DNA of 64,000 nucleotides from Ananas comosus. Lineage: Eukaryota > Streptophyta > Magnoliopsida > Poales > Bromeliaceae. Shown in pieces: positions 1 to 13,083 of this stretch (within the stretch, counting starts at the first letter, position 1; every line of letters starts with the position of its first letter). A program made the translations under genes and the position numbers. Under the pieces are notes generated by a model. It had not been told where the DNA came from, searched no databases, and saw nothing but the letters and a program-made list of their open reading frames with translations. The stretch is taken from assembly GCF_001540865.1 (NCBI RefSeq), contig NC_033636.1, positions 1,645,932-1,709,931 of the forward strand. Direction: 5' to 3'.

Positions 1-1009
1 ATAGTCAAGGCAAATGATCAACTAGATCATGAGAACTACTATCAATGTGCCCTAGCATAATCCAGAGTGTAACTCAACAATCCACTATATCACTATACAA
101 TATAATAAATACTAGCCAGTCTACCAACTACTGTCATAATTATCTCAGCCCCTCAATATGGGAGTAAAATCATTCTACACTAATCCGAAATATCGGTATC
201 ACTAACCTAGGTGAAAAATAGGTGCTAACAACAAAACAATTCAACAGCAACAATGAGATTGCATAGTATAGGTTAGAAAAGCATATAAACTAATTTTTCC
301 AACATAATGATATCTCTTATATGTTGTTTAAAATAAGAGTGATAATCAGGAATTAATTTACCACCCTACCATTCACAATTTCTATTGCCAAAATTTAGAT
401 TTTAGGAGCTCATACTAACACATGCAGAATTTTCTACAGATAGTGTATATATAGTTCGTTGCATTCGGTAATTTTAACCCACCTTACATTGCTAATCCAA
501 CACAAAATGAAGCGAAATTCAACGGACACCTTCTCACTGCTCCAAACCGGTGGGAAGTGTCCACCGAACTACCAAAATATAGCAAAAACTCTGCTAGCAA
601 AAAGAAAAACAAAAAATCTAAAGAAAAATATATTTCAACTCTAAAAAATCCAATTAACTGAAAATTGAATCAATTTACCTCCTAAAATAGCTGGAAGAAA
701 CTCCAAATCAATAGGACTTGAAGGAAAAAGCAGCAAGGATTGTCCAATGGTTCAGCTAGAAGAATGGAAGAAGAAATTTAATAAAAATCTAATAATTTTC
801 AATTTCAGCTCATACTTTCAAATTACATCAATTCCATCAAAACTAACCTTAATTCTAACTGAAAGAAAGTATAAGCTAAACTTTTTTACTCCCCTTTCCC
901 ATAAACCGGCATCAGTTTCGAAATTTGAAACTCCAATTGCACTCAATTGGGCTCTTAATTACTGCTACTGCTGCTCAACTACTATTGCTGCTGCTGCTAC
1001 CTGCTGTTG
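1..1009. other. AT-rich repeat-like DNA, no gene seen
   Basis: No supported coding region. Short open frames here have no recognisable domain. The stretch ends in a CTG/CTA/TTG trinucleotide-rich tract (about 961-1014) that continues beyond the chromovirus at 11062-11160, so both belong to one locus that was split by that insertion. The composition (C/A-rich on the + strand, spaced pyrimidine tracts) resembles an old LTR read on the minus strand, but I found no partner copy. Confidence 0.4.
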
Positions 1010-1014
1010 CTACT

Positions 1015-3479
1015 TGTCATGCCCCGAGGCAGCCAATTTGGTCGGTTCGGGCACGCAAACAGACGCCAAACGGACAGTACCTCCCCTGTCCGCCCAAAAC
1101 TCCAACAACATGTATAATACAAGCAATTCAATCCATAATGAATGCAATTATACAAAATTTGCTCGAGGGCAAACAACAACTATTTCACAGGTGAAAGCAT
1201 CGAAACTAACTAAACATTCAACATACAAGTCATTTGATTTCCTTTGAATCAAACACAAGTAAACTATTACATTTACATTCATTTTATCCATTCACTTACA
1301 TCCCATAGACATTCATCCCAAAACATGTTATTTACATCTTTTTACATCTCTAGTTCAACATACCAAAGTTGAATATATATAGGAAATGCCTATAAGACTC
1401 CGAAGGCTGCTATCTACGGCGCTATACCCTTGCCTCGATCCTCCGCCGCCCGCTCGCGCACGGATCTGCAGGGTTAGTGGTAATGAGAATTAGAACGAAG
1501 TTTCCAGTGGGTTCGGCCGCCGACCGCGCCGACTCGCCCACTAGGTCTATTTAAGGCATATGTATTTCAAGGATAATGGATATCGAACCAGCTAATGCAA
1601 TGCTAATACAATGCCTACAAAACAACCGTCAACAGATAGATCGATATCGAATACATGATAATTATGCATGCATGTTTATGTCTCATTCTCTTGGCCTTTA
1701 CCCAATCATCCTGGGGTACTCTTGGTTCACCCCAAACACACAATCTTACATATCCCATCTACCAAGATTAGCACTTGGCAATGCTACCCGAGGGATCTAT
1801 CCCGTCTACCGGGGAAGGCACATGGCACAATCACCCGAGGGATCTACGCCGGGGTTCTCTCCCCGTGGTGTCTACACTCCGGAGTACACCGCTTGAGGAG
1901 GAGCTACCTCTCTCAAGCTGGAACCAATGTGTCAGTACGATCCAATCCTTAATTTGAGGAAGTTTGCCAAACCTGTCTCAATGCCACAATACCTCGACGT
2001 CATGATAGGTTATTATCATATCACATTTCCACTATACCGGAGCCACAATGGTCCTGATACCACAATAAGCTAAACCTTGTTTAGTCATTTACATTCTCGG
2101 TGCCAATCTGGTCACTAATGTCAATATCACCTTTATTTACTATTGTCATAGTCCGTTCTCGCATTCACATACACATAGGGTTTCTCACATTCTTTGTTCA
2201 CATGGTTCTTTGTCAATTCATATGTTCTCTATGCATATAATTGAATCTCAACCAACATACATCACTACCCTATATGCATGAATGCTATATCAATATGCTC
2301 AAAGAAGGTAACATAGACATAGAGAGAAATCCGGTGTTTCCGGACAGCACCCCCCACTTGTGGGTATGCTAGGATGCCGCGGTCCTGTTTTCGTGATTTT
2401 TAGACGCTTACACCACGAGCTGCGGCGATCTGTACCAATTTAGTTTCTTTTCTCAATTGCTCCTCGCACGCTCGTCATATCGCCAAACCAAGTGCACCAA
2501 CGCGTTCATTGACCTACCAATTAGGTTAGAATGAGATCAAACCCAAGCTTCGATCTCAAAATCCAAAAATCCTAACTTTAGGTCCCTCAACAATGTCATC
2601 TTCCCCACACAAGTCCTTACACATGAGAAACATGGGGGAAATCCTCTAATTATCTCCTAGAAGCATGCTAGAAGGAAAACAAACCCAAACCTAGCTTAAA
2701 ACCAAGAAATCTCACCTTTGGTTCAAGTTTTTCCTTGTTCACTTGCACTCTTGCAAGCTACACCATCAACTTCTTCTTCTTCTCCACCCAAGTCCTCCAA
2801 ATCCCTCCTTGGTCCAAACCCTAGAGAGAAGGAGAGGGAGATGAGAGGTTTTTAGAGAGAGAGAGGGAATGGTTTTAGGGTTAGGGTTGAGAAATGAGAG
2901 CCCCAACCCAAGCCCTCACCTCTGTAGACTCCACTCATGACACATTAGCACCTTAGCCCCTCAACTTTCTATTTTTGCAACAGCCCAAACTGGGCAGTTT
3001 TCGCATACGGGGACCGGTCTCTTCCCGCAGGGACCGGTCCCCGAGAGCTCACCTCTCAGGACTTAGCCAAATTCTTTATATTTTTGGCTGACTGCGCGTT
3101 GGGGGACCGGTCTCTCCTTCAGGGATCGGTTCCCGTAGGTCCCAATTCCAGGACTTAACTACTTTTCCAACTTTTCGCCTACGAGGACCGGTCTCTCCTC
3201 GTAGGGACCGGTTCCCGTAGGGGGCATTTCCAGGACTTAGCCGATTTTCTAGCTTTCTAGGTAGGCTACGCATATGGGGACCGGTCTCTCCCCGCAGAGA
3301 CCGGTCCCCGAGAGTCCAAAATCTGGGACTTAGCCAGATTTTGTAATTTCACTCTCTCGAATCCCTTTACACTATATAAGGGTTCCAACGCACTTAGAAC
3401 CCATACCAACTCGTTCCACTCCGCGTTCCGCACATTTCGACGGAACTCGGCACGTTTTACGGGAAAGTGATACGTTACA
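1015..3479 (-). repeat. 3' LTR of chromovirus
   Basis: Begins TGTCATGCCCCGAGG and ends GTGATACGTTACA on the + strand. It is closely similar to 8599-11061. Its first 150 bases carry many TG or CA dinucleotides where the other LTR has CG, as expected from decay of methylated cytosines. Near its right end (3005-3310) are four spaced pairs of ACCGGT palindromes. Confidence 0.93.
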
Positions 3480-3494
3480 TTCCCCACCCCTTAA
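3480..3494 (-). other. Polypurine tract of chromovirus
   Basis: Read on the minus strand this is AAGGGGTGGGGAA directly before the 3' LTR start TGTAACG. This is the expected position and composition of the plus-strand primer for reverse transcription. Confidence 0.85.
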
Positions 3495-6400
3495 AAATAA
3501 TTTAGTCTGCAAAACTTAAACACGTACCTTAGTCCACTTGTTCAAAAAAGTGAGGGTAAACCTCGCGCATCTTCTCCTCGAGCTCCCACGTGGATTCACG
3601 CCTCGAGTGATTACTCTATTGCACTTTTACATACGAGATAGTCTGATTCCGTAGCTTCCGCTCCTCTTGAGCAAGAATGCTCATCGGAAACTCTTCATAG
3701 GTGACATCTTCGTGTAACTCCACCGGCTCATACTCCAACACATATGAGGAGTTCCAGAAATACTTGCGGAGATTCGACACGTGGAACACATTGTGGGCTC
3801 CCGCAAGCTTTGGCGGTAATGCTAACTTGTACGCCACGGGTCCAATCCGTTCTAGAATCTCGTATGGCCCAATATATCGGGGACTAAGCTTTCTCCGAAT
3901 ACCGAATCGCTTCACCCCGCGCATTGGCGACACCTTGAGAAACACACGGTCGCCAACCGCGAATTCCAAATCCTTTCGGCACTTATTCGCATAGCTTCGT
4001 TGTCGCGATTGTGCCGTCAACAATCGTTGGCGAGCAAGACGGACTTTCTCTTCCGCCTCTCGCACCACATCCGGACCAAGGGTGACTCTTTCACCCACTT
4101 CGCTCCAATGGATAGGAGAGTGACACTTACGCCCATGGAGTGCCTCAAACGGCGCCATCGCTATACTTTCTTAATAACTGTTATTGTAAGCGAATTCCGC
4201 CATCGGTAAATACTCATGCCACTCTCCACTGTAATCGAGTACACACGCTCGCAACATATCCTCGAATATCTAAATTGTCCTCTCTGACTGGCCATCACTC
4301 TGAGGATGAAACGCTGTACTGAAATCGAGCCGCGTGCCTAGAGCATCCTGCAAGCTCTTCCAGAAATGAGAAGTGAACCGGAGGTCTCGATCTGATACAA
4401 TCGACACGGGAACTCCATACAGTCTCACTACCTCATCCAAGTAGACTTGTGCTAACTTGTCTCCTGACCATGTGGTGTGGATCGGCAAGAAATGAGTCGA
4501 CTTCGTCAAACGGTCCACAACCACCCATATGGCATCATGTCCAGCTTGCGATCGGGGTAATCCGACCACAAAGTCCATCGCAATATCCTTCTATTTCCAC
4601 ACGGCGATTGGTAAGCTTTGCAACTTCTCCGCGAAAAATCGATGCTCAGCTTTTACTTGCTGGCACGTCAAGCACTGCGCCACAAACTTCCCAATGTCTT
4701 TTTTCATACCCGGCCACCAATAATGTAGCTTTAGATCCTTGTACATCTTAGTGCCACCCGGGTGAATACTATAAGGGGAATGATGTGCCTCTTGCAACAC
4801 CAACTTGCGGATTTCATCATCCTTGGGCACGCACAACCGATTTCTGAACCGAAGTGCACCGTCGGATCCCACGTCGAAATCATCGGCGCGCCCGCAGTCA
4901 ATGTCATTCCGCACCTTTTAGAGATATGGATCATCAACTTGCCGCTCCTTAATTCGCTCCAATAAGGTCGGTCGAACCACTAGTGCCGCCAAGATGGTCG
5001 GAACCTCCAGTGCCACCACTTCCAATCCAAACCGTTGCATTTCTCTATGCAATGACAGTTGACCAGTAATCGCCGTCGCCAAGTTCTCAACAGATTTTCT
5101 ACTCAGCGCATCGGCCACGACATTGGCCTTTCCGGGGTGGTATAGGATAGTATGGTCATAATCCTTTAACAGCTCCAACCATCGCCGCTGCCGCATGTTT
5201 AACTCTTTCTCGGTGAACAAGTACTTTAGGCTCTTGTGATCGGTATATACCTCACAATGCTCACCATAAAGATAGTGCCTCCATAGCTTTCGCGCGAAAA
5301 TGACCGCCGCAAACTCAAGATCATGTATCGGGTAGTTCTTCTCATAGCTCTTCAATTGGCGCGAAGCATATGCAATGACTCGCCCATTTTGCATAAGAAC
5401 ACACCCGAGACCATTGTAGAAAGCATCACTATACACCACGAAACTTTCTCCCAGCGTTGGCAACGCAAGTACCGGGGTAGACGTCAACTTCTCTTTTAAC
5501 TTTTGGAAGCTTTAGTCGCAACCGTCACTCTATACAAATCTCACTCCTTTGTGTGTAAGGTGTGTAAGAGGAGTAGTCAACTTTGCAAACCCCTCCACAA
5601 AACGTCGATAGTAGCCCGCCAATCCGAGGAAACTGCAGACTTCCGCCATACTTGTCGGACGAGGCCAATCTCGAATCGCCTCAATTTTCTTTGGATCCAC
5701 CGAGACTCCGCTCCCAAATATCACATGGCCTAAGAAGGTTACCTCTGAAAGCCAGAATTCACACTTCTTCAGTTTAGCGTAAAGCTTCCCATTCCGAAGT
5801 ATCTGCAACACGGTTCTTAGATGTTCCTCGTGCTCTTCTTCACTTCGCGAATACACCAATACGTCGTCTATGAATAGCACGACGCACTTGTCCAACAACG
5901 GTCGAAAAAATCGATTCATTAGGTCCATAAATGCTGCCGGGGCATTTGTAAGCCCAAACGGCATCACCGTAAACTCATAATGGCCATACCGCGTACGGTA
6001 CGCCGTTTTATGCACATCCTTCGGCCGGATCTTCAGCTGGTGATATCCCGACTGAAGGTCTATCTTCGAATATACCCACGACCCTTGCAACTGATCAAAC
6101 AGGTCGTCTATTCTCGGTAACGGGTATTTGTTCTTAACCGTCACTTTATTCAACTCGCGATAATCAACGCAAAGTCGAAGTGTGCCGTCTTTCTAATTCA
6201 CAAACAGCACCGAAGTTCCCCATGGTGACACGCTCAGCCTCACAAAGCCTTTGTCGAGCAAGTCCTGTAACTGGGCCTTTAACTCCTTAAGCTCCGCCGG
6301 TGCCATAAATGACGAACTCAATCTTCTGATCCGGTGGCAATCCCGATAACTCCGCCGAAACACATCCGGAAACTCACATACTACTCGGATATTTCCTAGT

Positions 6401-7671
6401 TCCGGATGCTCCCTTTGAACATCCACGATGGTCTCCAAATAGGCCTTACGTCCACCTTTAATCATCTTCCTCGCCCTCGCCGTCGACACGGTCGCCGCGA
6501 AGCGCGAGCTTTTGCACGCTTGATACACCAACTCCTCATGACCAGGCTCACGAAAAGTGATCACCTTACTGTCACAGTCAATGCTGGCGTAATACTTGGA
6601 GAGCCAATTAACTCCTAAGATAACATCAAATCCCCACATCTGCTTTAGCACTAGCAAATCCGCCGGCATGATCCAATCGCCGATTTGAACCGGACAAGCT
6701 AGGCATTCTTCGTGAACTCTAAACGAGTGTTTTGGTGAGTTAACCCACCAATAATCATAATTAAGCACTATTTTCATGCCATGAGTCTTAGCAAACGATG
6801 CACTAAATAACGAATGTGATGCACCCGTATCAAATAATGCTCTTGCTCTAATGCCATTAATCAGAATAATACCGGCCACGACGTCGTCGGGTACGGTAGG
6901 CTGCTCCTCTACCTGAGTGGCAAAAACCCGTCCACTCGGTGCATGTGATCCCTCTAGCTGACGCGGTGACCACGCGCACCCAGCCGACATAGCAGGTGGC
7001 AGTCCTGCAAGCTGTCGTGTAGAATACTGAGCCGAAGCAGCTGACGGGGCAGGTGACGCGCCGCCCGGGCAATCCCAACTCATGTGCCCTGCTTAGCCGC
7101 ATCGGAAACACCTCCCATCACACTAAGAACAATCACTCGGCTTGTGATTTCCGCCGTAGATCACGCACGGGAAGGAAGTCATCTGACTCCTTGACCGGCC
7201 TCTACTTCCCCGCCAGTGCGGTCTTGGGTACCGAGGGGGTCGCTTAGAACTCGACTGCCCCGCGGAACCACCAGCCGGTCGCTTCTTGGACTTCTCCTTG
7301 TCCTTTTCAAACGCCTTGCATTCCTCGTATGCAATGGCGTTGCCGCGCTCTACCCATAGCGCGCGATCCAACACGTCCTCATAGGTCTTCAACCGGAGCA
7401 CATGAATAGTCTTGAATATCTCTGGCCTCAACCCACGCTCGAAGACCTCCGCTAGGTCCCGGTCTCCATGAACCAAGCCCAGAACGCAATCAACCATGTA
7501 CGAGAACTCCCTTTCGTACTCCCGCACCGATCAGTTTCCTTGCCTCAACTTGCGAAAGTCCTCCTTGATCTTCCACTTGTCGCTTTTTGGAAAATACTCC
7601 ATTAACAGGATCTCCCGGAACGTCTCCCAAGACATAGTAGCCGGATCCAAAGACCGACCATTCTTCACTCG

Positions 7672-7826
7672 TGTCCACCACGATCTAGCTGGCCCCTCTA
7701 AACAGTGAGTCGCCAAACGAACCTTGTCATTCTCGAGGGTGTAGATATNTGTCCACCATAACCGAGCCGGCCCCTCTAAACAGTGAGCTCCCAGGTGTAC
7801 TTTATCCTTCTCGAGGGTATAGATAT
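7672..7826 (-). repeat. Duplicated gag segment around a one-base gap
   Basis: Two 77-base copies, 7672-7748 and 7750-7826, both encode the gag motif around HCLEGPAR-WWT. They are about 79 percent identical by my count (16 differences in 77) and are separated only by the N at 7749. The duplication keeps the frame if the N is counted as one base. Confidence 0.85.
7749..7749. other. Undetermined base (probable assembly join)
   Basis: Single N exactly between the two duplicated gag segments. This suggests two sequence pieces joined without merging their overlapping ends. Confidence 0.7.
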
Positions 7827-8576
7827 CCTCAAACAAGGCCTCCATCGCTGAAAGCCACGCCTCCATTAACCAAGGGTCCTTCACATCATCCTGCAACGTC
7901 GGAGGGTTGAACCGCTTAAAGGCCGTCAACATCGCCAACGACCGCTTCTGCTCGGCCTCAAGTACCTCCGGGATAGGAGCCGAAGAGCCCGAAGCCATCG
8001 GAGGAATAGCCGTCATCGGTGCCGCCGCCACCGAAGTGGGTGCTACAGGTGCGGGCGGGTCCTGAGATACAGGTGCAGCCGCCGCTGCCTGTCGAGCCAC
8101 CAACTCATGGAGCAGTCCTAACTGCTCTCCTTGCTGTCGCATAGCCCCGACCAAAGCTACTACTTGGGCCCACAACTCTCGGACTTCATCAGATCGAATC
8201 TTCTTGGGCACTTCATCAGGTATGCCGGAGCGGACCTACACGTATAACGTCTCGGTGACATTAGCCCCTGAAACGAAACGGACGTGTTATTACTCGACAC
8301 GCGTAACTCTTACACGTTCCAAACAACTACCCAATTAGGCGAAACAAACAAATGTACTCATTTTCAACTCTCGGCGTCATGTAGTCGGCCGCCGACATAA
8401 CACATCAAGAAGAAAACAAACGAATACTTGAATCCATCTCTAACTCCTTTTAGAGAAGTATTAACAACAACCCAATCAATTAGCTTCCACACATCCAAGT
8501 CCACGTTAAACGTGTCCTAAATTCCTATGGTCTCCAATCCTAAGGTCCCTAAGTCCATCCTAGACTTTTGCTTTCA

Positions 8577-8591
8577 CTCGCTCTGATACCA
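8577..8591 (-). other. Primer-binding site (initiator tRNA-Met type)
   Basis: On the minus strand it reads TGGTATCAGAGCGAG, the usual plant retrotransposon site complementary to the 3' end of initiator methionine tRNA. It lies seven bases inside the 5' LTR. Confidence 0.88.
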
Positions 8592-8598
8592 CCGTATC

Positions 8599-11061
8599 TG
8601 TCACGCCCCGAGGCCACCAATTTTGTCGGTTCGGGCACGCGAACAGACGCCGAACGGACAGCACCTCCCCTGTCCGCCCAAGGCTCTAACAACATGTATG
8701 ATGCAAGCAATTCAATCCATAATGAATGCAATTATACAAGGTTTGCTCGAGGGCAAACAACAACTATTTCACAGGTGAAAGCATCGAAACTAACTAAACA
8801 TTCAACATACAAGTCATTTGATTTCCTTTGAATCAAACACAAGTAAACTATTACATTTACATTCATTTTATCCAATCATTTACATCCCATAGACATTCAT
8901 CCCAAAACATGTTATTTATATCTTTTTACATCTCTAGTTCAACATACCAAAGTTGAATATACATAAGAAATGCCTATAAGGCTCCGAAGGCCGCTATCTA
9001 CGGCACTATACCCTTGCCTTGATCCTCCGCCGCCCCGCTCGCGCACGGATCTACAGGGTTAGTGGTAACGAGAACCAGAATGAAGTTCCCAGTGGGTTTG
9101 GCCGCCGACCGCGCCGACTTTCCCACTAGGTCTATTTCAGGCATATGTATTTGAAGGATAATAGATATCGAACAAGCTAATGCAATGCTAATACAATGCC
9201 TGCAAAATAACCGTCAACAGATAGATAGATATCGAATACATGATAATTATGCATGCATGTTTATGTCTCATTCTCTTGGCCTTTACCCAATCATCCTAGG
9301 GTACTCTTGGTTTACCCCAAACTCACAATCTCACATATCCCATCTACCGGGATTAGCACTTGGCAATGCTACTCGAGGGATCCATCCCGTCTACCGGGGA
9401 AGGCACATAGCACAATCACCCGAGGGATCTACGCCGGGGTTCTCTCCCCGTGGTGTCTACACTCCGGAGTACACTGCTTGAGGAGGAGCTACCTCTCTCA
9501 AGCCGGAACCAATGTGTGAGTACGATCCAATCCTCAATTTGAGGAAATTTGCCAAACCTGTCTCAATGCCACAATACCTCGACGTCATGATAGGTTATTA
9601 TCATATCACATTTCCACTATACCTGAGCCACAATGGTCCTGATGCCACAATAAGCTAAACCTTGTTTAGTCATTTACATTCTCAGTGCCAATCTGGTCAC
9701 TAATGCCAATGTCACCTTTGTTTACTATTGTCATAGTCCGTTCTCGTATTCACATACACATAGGGTTTCTCACATTCTTTGTTCACATGGTTCATTGTCA
9801 ATTCATATGTTCTCTATACATATAATTGAATCTCAACCAACATACATCACTACCCTATATGCATGAATGCTACATCAATATGCTCAAAGAAGGTAACATA
9901 GACATAGAGAGAAATCCGGTGTTTCCAGACAGCACCCCCCACCTGTGGTATGCTAGGATGCCGCGGTCCTATTTCCGTGATTTTTAGACGCTTACGCCGC
10001 GAGCTGCGGCGATCTGTACCAATTTAGTTTCTTTTCTCAATTTCTCCGCAAACGCTCGTCATATCGCCGAACCGAGCACACCAACGCGTTCGTTGACCTA
10101 CCAATTAGGTTAGAATGAGATCAAACCCAAGCTTTGACCTCAAAATCCAAAAACTCTAACTTTAGGTCCCTCAACAATGTCATCTTCCCCACACAAGTCC
10201 TTACATATGAGAAACATGGGGGAAATCCTCTAATCATCTTCTAAAAGCATGCTAGAAGGAAAACAAACCCAAACCTAGCTTAAAATCAAGAAATCTCACC
10301 TTTGGTTCAAGCTTTTCCTTGTTCACTTGCACTCTTGCAAGCTACACCATCAACTTCTTCTTCTTCTCCACCTAAGTCCTCTAAATCCCTCCTTGGTCCA
10401 AGCCTTAGAGAGAAGGAGAGGGAGAGGAGAGGTTTTTAGAGAGAGAGAGGGAAAGGTTTTAGGATTAGGGTTGAGATATGAGAGCCCCAACCCAAGCCCT
10501 CACCTCTATAGACCCCACTCATGACACATTAGCACCTTAGCCCCTCAACTTTCCATTTTTGCAACAGCCCAAACTGGGCAGTTTTCGCATACGGGGACCG
10601 GTCTTTCCCCACAGGGACCGGTCCCCGAGAGCTCACCTCTCAGGACGTGGCCAAATTCTTCACATTTTTGGCTGACTGCGCACTGGGGAACCGGTCTCTC
10701 CTTCAGGGACCGGTTTCCGTAGGTCCCAATTCCAGGACTTAACCATTTTTTCAACTTTTCGCCTACGGGGACCGAGCTCTCCCCGCAGGGACCGGTTCCC
10801 GTAGGGGGCATTTCTAGGACTTAGCCGATTTTCCAGCTTTCTGGACAGGCTACGCATATGGGGACCGGTCTCTCCCCGGAGGGACTGGTCCCCGAGACCC
10901 AAAATCTGGGACTTAGCCAGATTTTGCAATTTCACTCTCTCGGGTCCCTTTACACTATATAAGGGTTCCAATGCACTTTGACCCATACCAACTCGTTCCA
11001 CTCCGCGTTCCGCACATTTCGACGGAACTCGGAACATTTTACGGGGAAGTGATACGTTACA
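8599..11061 (-). repeat. 5' LTR of chromovirus
   Basis: Begins TGTCACGCCCCGAGG and ends GTGATACGTTACA. It is the homologue of 1015-3479 along its length. It carries the same four-unit array of paired ACCGGT palindromes at about 10590-10890. On the minus strand the array lies near the LTR start, where an LTR promoter (U3) is expected. Confidence 0.93.
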
Positions 11062-11066
11062 CTACT

Positions 11067-13083
11067 ACTGCTGTAGTTGCTATCGCTGTTTTGCTGCTGT
11101 CACTGCCCTTGCCTGCAGTTGCTATGTCGCTGTCACTACTCTCACTACTACTGCTGCCAGCTAGCAGGGATACAGGGAGAAGGAAAGAAGGGGAGAAAAG
11201 AGAAGAGGAAAAAGAAGAGAAAAAAAAGAAGTGAAGGAGGTTAAAAATTTTAGGTGAAGTGAACAAGAAATGCAAATGTTTAATTAGAGGTTAGGTTCGC
11301 ATATTGTGCCCTAGGCACAAAAATCCTCGCCTGCTCCAACAGGAATTAAACACAAACTTCACGATGGTTCGTTGCATCCATTTTATGTTGAAATGATTCC
11401 AACTTATCCCAACACTCTACATAAGTGTCATCCAGCTACTAAGACTATAGTCATTTTGACAGTTAAATTTTTAGAACACCATATTATGGGCATCTGAAAA
11501 TATTATGAAACATAGCTTCAGTTGGTTTTTTACTTCTCTTAGTTGACCGTGCCAAAACGGTTGCATTTCGTGCCAAAATGGCTTGAACTTAATCCAGCAC
11601 TTTTAAGAAGTGTCAACCAACATCTCACATTGTAACCTTGCTCATTTTTAAAGATCTAGTACATCACAAAATATATGGTACATAGATGTATATATAATGT
11701 TAGATTTTGAGTACAATAAAAATGTGGAGGATAAAGAAAATCAAAACACAACTTGATTTAGAACTCAAAATCCAATCTTGAAAATGTGCAAAATATGATC
11801 CCTTAAATATTTAAGATTAAAAGAGAGAAAAAAAAAAAGAGATTTGATCTTCACTTTTGCGCAAGTAGATCTACACCACAATGTGATGATCATGGAATTT
11901 GATTCTCTTCAAATTGTACACATATCAGGTGTCAACAGATGTCCACACAAGGTTGATGATATAATCAAAGTCCTCACCAGGGTGCAAGCTCTTTTGCAAA
12001 GAATGTCTTTCTACTAATGGATCTTTACTTAAAGAGAGAACAAAGGAAAGGAGGAGAGGGGTGGTGGCTAGGTTTTACTAAAAAAATCTATGTACCGTAT
12101 AAAGAGGAATATAATTCCTTTTATAACAGATAATAACCATTAAGGATAAAAACAATAATACGGTTTGTGTTTATCTTATTCTTAGTCGATTCGATAGATT
12201 AAATCCCAATTTAATTCTACTTGAACTCAATGCTGATTTGATCAAATCAATTAATAATAAAATATTTGCATATGTCCCCTCATAACTCACTAACTGGTCC
12301 TCTCTTGCAACATTTGTACTTTAATACCACTAATTTATAATAATTACAAAGCAGGTCAATTATCAATGTATTGAAAATTAGGTCCTCCGGCGATTCAAAA
12401 TTACGATCTAACTATTCGATTAGTCACAACCTCTTATGTATATGACCTCATAGATCCTATTCTAATTGGTAGTAAGGTATATGGTGATCATCATCAATAA
12501 TATTATTGAAAATCCGTTCAGTGGGTCCAAACAGTTCCAACTCAATCCAATAAAAATTATCAATCATCCGAATAACTTTCCTGGGTCCCACAATCCACCA
12601 ATAAGACCTAACAGTATGTAGTAGCATTCCAATAGAATTGAATATTGAATCTCTAGGCATAGTTAACTTGTAATATAGTCCTTCTATCGCGAGTCTCGAC
12701 TAGATAGAGCTTATGAAATAGCTCGTCAAATCCTATCGTCTATTCTATGTCAAATTTATTCGAATCGAGTTTCTAATATGGGAAACTCTTTCCATTATTT
12801 ACTCCACTCTAGTCAAGATCTTCTAAAGTTAGTCTTATAAATCAAATAGGACTAACACCCTTATGATCTATCAAGGAAGATAGATTCTATATAGGTGCAC
12901 ACCTTATTCTTATAATGAACCGACTACAACTAACATGTAGCGCAAGGACCCAAATGGTTAAAGACCAAATGTATGTACATCCAAACTATAGTAACATCAT
13001 TGTGAATAGCCGATGCATCACAAATCAAAGGACCACTCACATTATTGCAATATCAAATAAGTTACTGTCAAGTGAGTAGACAA
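11067..13083. other. CTG/CTA-rich tract then AT-rich repeat-like DNA, no gene
   Basis: 11067-11160 continues the trinucleotide-rich locus and is followed by a GA-rich tract (11170-11235). The rest has no coding region I can support. A stretch of about 75 bases at 11621-11697 recurs at 16908-16988, which may mark the ends of an old element that now contains the TRIM array. The sequence on either side of the array (to 13083, and from 16518) is continuous across the TSD CTATG. Confidence 0.5.

Larger units (their letters stand above)
3529..8211 (-). pseudogene. Chromovirus gag-pol polyprotein, broken by stop codons
   Basis: One reading frame runs from ATG at 8209-8211 to a stop at 3529-3531 with no frameshift, but it is interrupted by about eleven in-frame stops (for example at 7531, 7123, 7093, 6193, 5530, 5512, 4918, 4591, 4270 and 3616). 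Domains in order: gag core with the HCLEGPAR-WWT motif; two CCHC knuckles near 7160-7060, the first with its second Cys replaced by Tyr and the second containing a stop; aspartic protease DTGASHSLF near 6831; reverse transcriptase with FIDD near 5870; RNase H about 5440-5090; integrase with an HHCC zinc finger about 4790-4640 and D, D, E near 4515, 4392 and 4284 (35 residues between the last two); a chromodomain-like tail 3529-3660 whose conserved Trp codon is now TAG. A one-base gap at 7749 splits a duplicated piece of gag. Non-functional. Confidence 0.93.
1010..11066 (-). mobile_element. Full-length Ty3/gypsy chromovirus, with 5-bp TSD
   Basis: Complete LTR retrotransposon on the minus strand. 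Two LTRs of about 2.46 kb (1015-3479 and 8599-11061), each TG...CA, are flanked by an exact 5-bp target-site duplication CTACT (1010-1014 and 11062-11066). A primer-binding site lies inside the right LTR and a polypurine tract inside the left LTR, so the right LTR is the 5' LTR. Domain order gag, protease, reverse transcriptase, RNase H, integrase, then a chromodomain-like tail defines a chromovirus; the long LTRs suggest the Tekay/Del group. It is inactive: the frame carries many stop codons and there is a one-base gap within gag. It landed in a CTG/CTA-rich tract. Confidence 0.95.

Noticed and set aside
747..1247. Open frame of 166 residues at the left edge
   Set aside because: It runs across the chromovirus insertion point and its Cys/Ala-rich part comes from the CTG repeat; no domain is recognisable.
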